From: Hyaloscypha bicolor E
Taxonomy: Eukaryota; Ascomycota; Leotiomycetes; Helotiales; Hyaloscyphaceae
Assembly: GCF_002865645.1 (NCBI RefSeq)
Contig: NW_020194562.1
Location: 930,001-994,000, forward strand
Direction of reading: 5' to 3'
DNA: 64,000 bases
Each line of letters begins with the position of its first letter. Within the stretch, counting starts at the first letter, position 1. The notes beneath the pieces are model-generated. The model saw nothing but the letters and a program-made list of their open reading frames with translations, was not told the DNA's origin and searched no databases. This document shows positions 25,641 through 34,917 of the stretch, piece after piece. The translations under genes were made by a program, and so were the position numbers.

Positions 25641-26160
25641 AAATAATTTATCCCTTCCTCTTCTTCTAATACCTTCGTCTCCTCTTTATAAAGAGCTACT
25701 AGCTCCTTATAGAACTTAGCAAAATAGTATATTTTTTGAGAAAGAGTAAGTAGGCGGCGGTAATAAGAAGTAATAGGGCGGCGGGCTATTTATATATTAG
25801 TTATAATTTATAATAATCCGTAGCAGATATATATATATAAAGATAATTTACCGGAAGTAATCCGGTTACCTATATAATTACTAGAAGCGACCTGGTAAAG
25901 CGGACGTGGGTTAGTAATAGTAGGGGCAGGAACTAGAGCTAAAGCTAGAGAGGGAAAGGGAGCGGCAGTAGTACCTGTAAGTACCCGTTAGATTAGTTAT
26001 AGTCCGTAAAAGATTAGTAAATAGGTATAAAAAGTACTTATAAAAAGAATAACGGATATTCTTATTACTATAATAGTAGTTAGTATAGCTTCCTCCAAAC
26101 TAACTAGCCATAACTATATATACTATTTATATACCCGACCCGCTAATATAATATATATAT
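25641..26160. other. Transition zone out of the AT-rich block, no gene seen
   Basis: The composition becomes mixed, with GGCGGCGG-type patches at 25752-25790 and purine-rich tracts at 25935-25975. No gene is supported; the stretch is probably transposon tail or solo repeats. Confidence 0.4.
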
Positions 26161-26239
26161 CCGGCAGTATGAACTTGACTAATAAATTAGCCAAGCTTAG
26201 CCTCCAGGTTAGCAGGCCGGGCGGGGTTAGTGGTACGGC

Positions 26240-26520
26240 CGGCCGCAAAACAGGCACCCGTAGCGGAGCTAGCAAAGAGAGCGCCGTTATGGTGCGGGTT
26301 AGGCGGGCGGGCAGGGCAGGCAGGGCAGGCAGGGCAGGTACTAGTGCTGGTGCTAGTACTGCTGCTGCTGCTGGTGCTACTGCTACTGGTGCTGTTGCTA
26401 TTGCTGCTACTGTTACTGCTATTGCTACTGCTGGTGCTGGTAGTGGTAGTAGTGGTGGTAGTAGTAGTAGTGGTACTGAAGCTGGAGCTGCAGCTGGGGC
26501 TAGTGCTGGTACTACTGAAG
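26240..26520. repeat. GC-rich trinucleotide and GGCAGGCA minisatellite island
   Basis: Four tandem copies of a GGGCAGGCA-like unit lie at 26306-26337. They are followed by about 150 bp of imperfect GCT/GGT/GTA/GTT triplets (26340-26500) and GGTAGTAGT runs. Open frames of 110-155 codons exist here on both strands only because the triplets lack stops. Their products are Ala/Gly/Ser or Leu/Val runs, so I do not call a gene. The island is embedded in strongly AT-rich DNA yet has no RIP-like decay. Confidence 0.75.
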
Positions 26521-26793
26521 CAGCGGGAGCAGATGGGAGAGAAGACATTCTATGGACCGTAAAGAGCGTTACAGGCCAGGGGCAGGCCCGTAGCGGGTAT
26601 GGGGTTAACTTACATGTGTGTATGTGTGTTTATTAAAGGAAAGAAGCTTTGGAATTCGAAATTAAAACCTACCTTATTTAGCTTACCTGGAAAATTTTTA
26701 GCCTTCAAAAAGTGAATTTTCAAAGTGAATTTAAAGTCAGTAAAGCTGATATCCCTTAAATAAGTGCCTGAGGCATCCAATTAATCTCGAATC

Positions 26794-26876
26794 GAGATCT
26801 GGGCCGCTTCGCTAAAATTAAAGCCTGGCGGCCCTACGCAAGCTTCGGGGCCAGTCTTTAATTTTGCCCTGATCTC
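26794..26876. repeat. Imperfect hairpin, 83 bp
   Basis: The left arm contains GAGATCTGGGC and AAAATTAAAGCCTGG. The right arm is the reverse complement, CCAGTCTTTAATTTT and GCCCTGATCTC. A 9-nt insertion, CGCTTCGCT, splits the left arm. The centre is GC-rich. Nature unknown: possibly the core of a small MITE or a structured RNA. Confidence 0.55.
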
Positions 26877-27348
26877 GTATCTTACAACGTCTAAACCACA
26901 TAAGCGTAGACATCTGCCGCTATTACCTCCAGTCAGGAAACCTACCAAACTTTTGTTGCTGAAGTGTGTAACAGAGGCTGTGGTTTAGCCGTGGAATTAC
27001 CTGTCAAGCTTTTATGGATCACTGTTACCCTGGCTCTTTTGTGCAATGACCAGTTTCAACCATCACTCGCATCTCCTCTGTTAAGCATAGCTTGCATTAT
27101 TGACTCCGCACACCCTAAGAAATTGATTTTACTCAACAGCTTCAGCCCATGGTCTGCTCTTGCCTTCCCAGTGGGGTCCACATGTCCAAATCCTGCCTTT
27201 GCAAAATGAGGAACATCCTTATGGTAAATCTTCTGAGATCATTGCGTGATCGATTGTTTTGCAAAAGAAGTTGTGATCTTTGGGGCTGCACTGTGTCAGC
27301 ATGGCGCTTCTTCGTTAGTGGAATGTTACCTCACAATTGAAACAAGGG

Positions 27349-27832
27349 CTAACCGCAATCCAGATCAAGAAGTTGTTGATAGACTTCCACCCTATTTTGG
27401 TTCCTGCTAAGTTCATGCCTACCGATGTCCACGATTCTCTCCATTAATTCACCTAGCCGCGTTGACTCCTGGTTCTCGAGCCCAAATGTCTGATATATTT
27501 CCTTAACTGAAATATTGAATATCACCACTATCTCTGGGAGGCGAAGCAGAATATTAAAGTGCTTCAAATAATAAATATATTAGAGTAAGTGTCTGCTATT
27601 TCAGCTGCGGCTGGGAAAGCTCCACAACCCGCCATGGCAACTCTATTACGTGGGACGCGATTCTATTTATATCCTTCCTCAGTGAGACATTGCCAGTGCT
27701 AACAGCCGCATAGCTGCTAAAATGTGATTGGGGATTCTCCGTTTTATCAACTGAATTAGGGACAATAGATGCGGCTGCTAGCGCTGGCAATGTCTCACAG
27801 ACAAAAGGGATAACTTCGTGGTGGCTTGCCAA
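27349..27832 (-). pseudogene. Unrecognised protein remnant, two adjacent frames
   Basis: Two minus-strand frames lie head to tail: 27832-27596 (78 codons, ending WRVVELSQPQL) and 27567-27349 (72 codons, with IYQTFGLENQES and LGELMERIVDIGRHELSR). The second has the amphipathic helices of a folded C-terminal domain, similar in feel to fungal regulatory proteins. I cannot name a family and see no splice sites joining the two. A stop separates them, so this is probably the broken 3' end of a gene. The inverted repeat 27682-27711 / 27769-27798 lies inside the first frame. Confidence 0.35.
27682..27798. repeat. 30-bp inverted repeat
   Basis: GTGAGACATTGCCAGTGCTA and ten further bases at 27682-27711 pair with 27769-27798 with two mismatches, separated by 57 nt. 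Both mismatches are transitions. In transcripts of either strand this would form a long stable hairpin. Confidence 0.8.
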
Positions 27833-27919
27833 GATAAGGAGATCGCCGTAATTAACCTCTCAGCTGTCCGAGAAGAAATCTCGTCCCCAAACATCTCTTC
27901 AAGAAATAACAATGCGAAG

Positions 27920-29182
27920 ATGTTGTCCCAATTACTTTTTGTCGCGACATACGCCGCTGTCGTGTCCGCTCAAATAGAGTTCCTGTGAGTACCCTTGCCT
28001 AGAATGCAGATCCTCCTGACCCACAATTCCCCAAATTGTGGTGTTAGCGAAGAGCGAAATTAAGCTCAGGAACACCAACAACCGCTAACCTTTCGCATTT
28101 AAAGCAACGGAACAATCGTCTGCCCAGGCCCAGGAGACTTTTGCTCAGGCAACATCATCATCCGTTGTGGAAGTGATGGAATCGGCCAACCAGGGAACTG
28201 CGATGACAATCTTGCTGGCGAGCCTCCTCTGGGTGTCGGCAACTCAAACTGCTGGGAAACGAGCCCTACGTCCGGTGATGCGGCTTGCAGTAAGAAGTGA
28301 GTGTCTAGTTGCGAAAAGGTGCCACAACTGGCTGTTCTACTAAGCAGTCCAGCTGTACTGCATATCCCTTAGTTCCTGTACTACCGAATCGATGCTAATA
28401 ACCTCTGCTCTAGCTGCAAAGTTTACTGTGGGTCCGGCAATTGCCCCGAAGACTTTACCCTTCCCGACTGCATTCCAATCGGTGCTGCCTCCTCGTCCGC
28501 CTCTCCACCTTCCACAATTATCAGCAATTCCGCATCCCCAAGTACGACTACTCGAGTTCCACTACCTGCTTCGTCTTCAACCAATACCCTTACAAGTACA
28601 TCTAATGCAGATACCAGCACATCTATCCCAGTTTCAACGTCGTCCAACCCGAACTCCAGTGGCACATCAAGTTCGAATGGCGGCACGGCAGTGCCAAACG
28701 CAAGCACAGCGGGCCGAAGCTCCAAAACACCCAAGCCAAGCTCTGGCACAAGTACCTCCGGCTCGGGAAGCATAACAACAGGTTCATCACCCTCGGTTCC
28801 CTCGGTTCCCTCGAAGCAAGGTGGTTTGTCCACGACCGCCAAAGCGGTAATAGGGATTGGAATCGGACTTGGCGTGCTCTTGGTACTTTCATTGTGCACC
28901 TTTGCATTTTGGTACGGTAGACGATCTACAACACGGTGGAGGGAAGAGGTGACTAAATCAAAAGCACTCGAAAGCTCAGAACTGGGACCCGGAATCCCAA
29001 TTCGGAGAGAGCTGGCAGATACAGGTGTGCCGTTGACGGCTGACGAAAAGGGTGAACTAGAGAGGAGGAGGAGGGCTGCTGAGCTCGGTGGAAATCTGGT
29101 TGATCCTGTGGAACTTTCAAGTGAGAGGGCGGAGCTGCAGGCATTGAGAGAAATAGGCAATGCGCCGGTCGAGAAGGAATAA
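27920..29182 (+). CDS. Secreted/type I membrane protein with Cys-rich ectodomain
   Basis: Three exons: 27920-27984, 28105-28296 and 28414-29182, with GTGAGT donors and AAG/TAG acceptors and consistent phases, giving 341 aa. Residues 1-18 are a signal peptide (MLSQLLFVATYAAVVSAQ). A Cys-rich domain of about 90 residues follows, with around ten Cys (IVCPGPGDFC, IIIRCGS, GNCDDN, SNCWE, DAACSKNCKVYCGSGNC). A Ser/Thr-rich, probably O-glycosylated stalk of about 120 residues comes next. One membrane helix (AVIGIGIGLGVLLVLSLCTF) is followed by the basic RRSTTRW stop-transfer and a charged 80-residue tail. The layout resembles fungal wall sensors and adhesins of the Wsc/Mid2 type. The Cys pattern is not a clear WSC domain, so no function is assigned. 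Confidence 0.85.
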
Positions 29183-30986
29183 TTCTTGCAGGCTGCGAAT
29201 GTGAAGATATGTTTTATAATTAATAGACAGTTATTTTTGTAGTTTAGTTGTACTCAGACTAGGCGAGCCTAGCATATTAATAGGAAGAAAAATGAAGGAG
29301 AAACTGTTGCCAGTCTAACTTCATATCTTGATTTTGTAAATGAGGACTAACATACATGACGCAGGTAACAGCCTTGTAAGATGAATAGTGTAATTGGGCA
29401 AGGCTCGTACAACCAAAACAAAGAGTAATGGAGGGAGTGCAAAAGTGGTGTTTTGACTAAAGAACTAAGTGAGCGCAGGCTGTTCAGCACAACAGATTCG
29501 GCGCGCAAATATTCAGAACAACCTAATAACTTCGAAATTATTGCAATTCATTTACAGGGGCAATACGGGCAGGTTTTATGTAAGATGGATAAATTGAAAG
29601 TTTGTTGGTTTGGCATGACTGGGTATCCAAGTCCTAAGCGAGGCCCTCAACGCATGCCTCCAAGAATCAAACATGGCGACGCAGGAATGTGTAGTTCAAC
29701 TTCAAAGTCATTCTCCTATCGTAGCCAGTGTATAATTGCATGAGAACCAAGTTTCGGACTAATCTCATCAATCATTCCTATACTACTCGCGATGACTGGG
29801 TGGTCTGGCTTGTTTTCGGCTAAAAAAGGGGACCTAACTCGGCTCCGGCGAGGACCCTTGATAGGTGTGACAGGGGAGCTAGAACGGCCACCGTCACGAT
29901 ATCTTAATAGGCCCAGAGATGTGGCTATGTTTAGGTAGTAAGGCCTGTAAAAGTTTATATATAGATAATATGGAAACTATAACCGATTCTCAAGGAGCCA
30001 GAAGGGGATCCCCCTGAGCGTGATTTATCCACTCACCTTTGACTCACCTTTGACTCCCTTCCTCACCCTTGCTCACCCTTACTCACCAGTAAAGCAGCTC
30101 TGCTCACCTTTCCAAGCAGAAACGGATTTTCTTCATGTTAGGATTGGCGTGTGATAATGCGCTGTTCTTCTGAAATATCGTCCACTATAAATGTTAGGAT
30201 CTAGAACAATGAGGATATGCCATACGTACACGTTCCGTCAGGCCTCACGGCCTGGAGCAAGGGCATTGCTTTTGCAGAACTGGAACGCTGCCTTCGTGAT
30301 GAAATCGTAATCGATGGAGCAATTGACGATCGGATATGTTGACAAGGGCGGTTTCCGCTTACAGCGAGCCAGCGACTCAGTAGAAATGCCTGTGGTCTGG
30401 GAGGCATGGTTGCCCCCGATCCTATATGAGTGGAATTTGAGGGTCGCGAGGCGCGTAAGTCCAGGTGGAAGGTTACTACCGAGGCCTATAACCCCTGTAT
30501 TGCCATACCGAGGTCGATAGCGATCCTCTTACCAAAACCCCCCAAAAAATATTATATATAATATTATATTATTACACTTAATATTTTCTGCTTTTAACCT
30601 CTTATATAATAAATTACTTAAAATATAAGACATTTATAAGCTTATAAATAATTAATATACTTTTAAAATTATTTTCTTTAATTTAAATTAATTAGAATTT
30701 TATTAAAAAAGAGTTTTTTAAATATATAAAATTTTAAAGTTCTTTTTTCAATATTATTTCTAGTTTTTTAAGCTCTTAAACTTATAACTTTTATAATTCT
30801 TAAACTTTTTGTGACAGTTCTCGTCACGTCACGTGCTCTGCACCTAATTGGGACTAGCGCGGCTCGCTAAGCTACACGCGTGCACTTTGTACTTAAACTT
30901 GGTTCTCTCCTTAAGGAACCTCTTCTTCTTTCCTTACCTTAGAATTCTCAATAAACGATTCCCCTCGCAAGCACTCCATTCGTGAG
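29183..30986. other. Intergenic, mostly featureless; CTCACC cluster
   Basis: No gene is supported. 30028-30112 holds a cluster of CTCACC words (GGTGAG on the other strand), several of them in a CTCACCTTTGA context. 30541-30810 is strongly AT-rich and RIP-like. Short frames at 29453, 30201 and 30314 have no features. Confidence 0.5.
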
Positions 30987-31500
30987 CAGTGTATCAAAGG
31001 ATTAATCACGTTAATCAAATTAATCAATTAATGTAATTAGATTATAATTAATGTAATTCAGATTTTTTTTTGATTAGATTAGAATAATTAATCTGATTAA
31101 TCTGTCACGTGACTATAGTAAATCACTATTTACTTAATAAGTATTAAATAACTAAGACACCTATCAGGTAGCCCTAGTTAGGCTTATATAATAGTAGCTA
31201 TATACTAGCTTTCAATAATAATAAACTAGTTATTCTCCTATATTCCCCCTTTTTTAATTTAGCTTCGGGTCGCTTACTAAGCGTTGCCGCCCCTGATTAG
31301 TATAGCGCTAGATCTAGAGCGGGCAGGAGCGTTACCAGATTAGGCTAGCACGGTCACGTGTAGGATCACGTGTGTATTAATCAGATTAATCATGATTAAT
31401 CTAATTACTACGTGAATAGAATATAATTAATGAGTATATTTCGTAATTAGATTAGATTAATAGTCATTAATCTAATCTAATCTAATTATTTGATATACTA
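30987..31500. mobile_element. hAT-type MITE, 514 bp, with RIP-mutated end
   Basis: The left end is CAGTGTATCAAAGGATTA at 30987. The right end, read from 31500 on the other strand, is TAGTATATCAAATAATTA; its differences from the left end are consistent with C-to-T/G-to-A changes. The flanks are TTCGTGAG (30979-30986) and TTCGTAAG (31501-31508), an 8-bp duplication with one G-to-A transition. Subterminal ATTAATCAGATTAATC repeats occur on both sides, and CACGTG boxes lie near 31107 and 31370. There is no coding capacity. Confidence 0.82.
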
Positions 31501-33989
31501 TTCGTAAGCTCCCTTTATAGGTTCGTAATACTTTTCAAGTTATTTAAATACTTATATATATATTAATTATAATTTATATAATTTTAAGAAAAATCAGAGC
31601 TTTAATAAGCCTAATATATAAGAAAAAGAGTTTTGGAAAACTTTTAGTAAGATTTGAGTAAAGTAGCTATAAAGCAATTATAAAAGCTTATATACTTAAA
31701 GGCTTATTTTTTTTAAAAGCTTAAATATCTTAATTTATATATAAGAATTTCTAGAAATAGCTCTTAATAAAGAATTATATAAATTAATATTTTTTCGGGG
31801 TTCTGACAAGAGGATCGCTATTGACCTCGGTAGCGATGGCCTCTGAAAGCAACCTTGTTTGTATCTCTCTTCCATGCATCTCCCCTCTCTCCTCCTGTCT
31901 CTTGACAATTTTGTTCTCAATCCCGGAACCCTCGTTGATAAGGCGGAAGGAATACGATCTCTGATTTATTTGGCCGATACGATGAATTCTCGCAACTGCC
32001 TGCAGTTCACGATAAAACTCGTAATCCGGCTCCATCAGGACCAGATTCGCTGCTCTGGTAAGCTGCAAACCAGTTCCGATGAGTCTCGTTGTGCCTACGA
32101 GGATTTGGAAGTTGTTCTTCTGCTTTCGAAGGCCGGAGTCTTTGTCGATGGCGTCTGTGAAGGCGTCGAGCACTGCGGCGCGCTCCCGAGCTTTCATGCC
32201 TGCGCAGATGAGACCCACTCGGTTCTTCTTGTCTCTTGGAAGAACGAGTCGCTCGATGAACTATCTTTCTGTCAGCAAAATGAGAAGTTCTTTAGAGAGG
32301 GGGAAATACTTACCAACTTGAGGATCAGGGCAACAGGATTGAATAGCGTCATAATGACGAGTTTCTGATCCTTCGCATCAACGTCGATAGTTTGAAGCAG
32401 CTCAAGGATATACTGCTTCAACCAAATACACTTCGAGCTACTCGCCACAATCTGCTTCAAGTAAAGCGAATACGGAGATTTAAACACATTCGTTCCCTTA
32501 TATTTGATCACCTCTTCTGTCGTTAAAGTCAAGTGGTGTTTATGATGCACGCTTGAAAGCGTCACCAAAAACGGGAAGCTCGCAATGATCCGCAGCCTCC
32601 ATTCCACCCTACACCTCCGATTGAATGTCAACCCTTTTGGAAAATTTACCGTCCGGTAAACAGGATCCTTGATTCTCCAGCTTTCGAGGAGATCGGCGAA
32701 TATCACGAGTGCTTCGTCTTCGATAACTTTCACTAGATCATCTAGCTTGGCGTCAAACTTGGGGTTATGTGTGAGGACGATGTCTTGGTGGACGTGCTTC
32801 TTTAACTTGATGAGGGGCCGACCCATCCAAGATGAGTCTGCAGTGCGTCGGATCATGAATCGGAATAGGAAGGGGGTGAAGTCGTCTTCAAGTTTTTGGG
32901 CTACTTGATGATCTCCAGTTCGGCTCTTGACATGCTTTTCGAAGTTTTTGCAGATCATGTCGAGAGCTCTGTAGTGGTATTGGCTGAGGATTGGATTCTC
33001 GTCCCAGCCTGTGGTCATGGAGTACTTGTCTTTTCTGGGGAAGTGTTGTTCGATGGCCCACAGAACTCCTTCAATGCTTCTCGGTGTATTGAGGATCGGC
33101 GTGCCAGAGTAGCCCCAGATGAATGGGTTGTTGGTAAGTGGCAAATCAGAAAGTACTCTTGCGCGTCCCTTTTCTTTGAAATATTCTTCGTGACACTCAT
33201 CGATCATGGCGAGACCAAAGACAATCCCTCCGCTCTTTGCTTTGACCCAAGTGGGGTTCTCAATCGACTTGGCATAAGACAAGAAGAGGCCGCCATACTC
33301 GAACTTCTTGACCCAACTCTTGTATGAATTGGGAGTCGTCAAAACAAGATATCTATCTTGGTGAGGTCTCGCAGTCTCCTCGTGATACTTACTGGCCTTG
33401 TTGTCGAAAATGTGTCTCTTGGCACTCAACTCCTTGATGTTTCTTGCATGTCGTGCATCCAGATTCCCAAAACCAGGAGCCGGAACTGGGTTTGCAGCGT
33501 CATGAGCGACTACTAGTCTCATGGCAAGATTACTCTCAGTCTCATCAATATGTGCAAACCATTGCGAAACCCAGGGTAAGACCAAAGACTGCGGTACACA
33601 AGCAATTCTGACACCGGCCTTGGCAGGCCATTTGGAAGTCGGGCTTGAAGAGGCACAGGGACATACAATCCAACCTGGACGTTCATGACGACTGGGACAG
33701 CGGTCGCCCTGATGCTGTTCAATCTCATTGAGATGTTTTCGGCCGTGGAGTGCGCGAGTTGCCTCCACTTCTTCCCAGAGCCAGGTTAGCTGCCTTTCCG
33801 CTACTATGTATGCAAGGAAAGAAAGTGTTTTTCCGAGTCCCATTTCATCGGCGACGAAGCCACCGCCAACTTCTCTGGAGGATTTCATCTGCCAATAGAC
33901 GCCATAGACTTGATATTGATATAGCGACGTTTTCAAGCCTGCGAGTTTGACGGTTTCGTTGAGTTCTACCTCGTGAGGGCTGATTTGAA

Positions 33990-34917
33990 CAGTGTGGGCT
34001 CCGATAAATTATCGATCGGGATTATCGATTAGTAATCGTTATCGGCTAAGCGATCAATAAACGATCGATATCGATAATTATCGTCGATAAAAGTGGGCCC
34101 AGCCAGCCATTAAGCGAGCCCCATCACCTCGATAATTCCATCGAAAAGTGGGCCCAGCCAGCCATTAAGCGAGCCCCATCACCTCGATAATTCCATCGAT
34201 AAAAGTGGGCCCAGCCAGCCATTAAGCGAGCCCCATCGCCTCGATAATGCCATCGATAAAAGTGGGCCCAGCCAGCCAGCGAGCCCCATTACATGAACAT
34301 CTCACTTTCTAGTTCAATTATAAACCGATTAGTATTAAGATTAGTATAAAAGTAGACTATTATTACTATACTATTAGACTTTTTAACTTTCTATTTAATA
34401 GTCTATTATATAACATAGACTAGCTAGTATTTAATCCAGTTATTGATAATTCCATCGATAAAAGTGGGCCCGCCAGCCATTGAGCGAGCCCATCGATAAT
34501 TCCATCGATAATAGTGGGTCCCAGGGCCTTGGCAATACTACAGGGCCACTACAGGGCCACTACAGGGCCACTACAGGGCCAATACGCCAGGCCTTAGACC
34601 GCCTTTACAGTACTAAATCTATCAATAATAGTGGGTCCAGGGCCTTGGTAGTACTACAGGGCTACTACAGGGCTAATGCGCTATATTTATAGGCCTTATA
34701 CCGCCTTTACTAAATCGGAATTCTGCTATAGTAAAGAAAAGGTGGTATGAGGCCTATAAATATAGCGCATTGGCCCTATAGTGGCCCTGTAGTGGCCCTG
34801 TAGTATTGCCAAGGCCTTAGTTCGATAATTATCGTAATCGATGGTCGATTATCGATTATCGAAAAATTAGCGCGATTATCTAATCGTCGCTTATCGAGCT
34901 TATCGGAGCCCACACTG
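33990..34917. mobile_element. hAT-type non-autonomous element, 928 bp, inside SNF2 exon
   Basis: The terminal repeat CAGTGTGGGCTCCGATAA at 33990 is matched exactly by its reverse complement ending at 34917. An identical 8-bp duplication, GATTTGAA, flanks it (33982-33989, 34918-34925). Subterminal regions are rich in TCGATAATTATCG-type palindromes. 34084-34290 holds tandem copies of a 55-57-bp unit starting AGTGGGCCCAGCCAGCC. 34530-34580 and 34760-34812 hold ACTACAGGGCC repeats in opposite orientation. No transposase frame is present. Perfect ends and duplication, with little RIP in the GC-rich parts, suggest a young insertion. Confidence 0.93.
34084..34290. repeat. Tandem 55-57-bp repeat inside the hAT element
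   Basis: The unit core AGTGGGCCCAGCCAGCC recurs at 34092, 34147, 34204 and 34261 with ATTAAGCGAGCCCCATC between. A diverged further copy starts near 34462. GATAATTCCATCGAT links the units. Confidence 0.85.

Noticed and set aside
26123..26636. Frames of 110-155 codons on both strands in the triplet-repeat island
   Set aside because: They exist only because the triplet repeats lack stops; the products are single-residue runs and there is no conserved flank.
27349..28000. CRISPR or other prokaryote-type arrays anywhere in the window
   Set aside because: No regularly spaced direct repeats with unique spacers; all features are eukaryotic.
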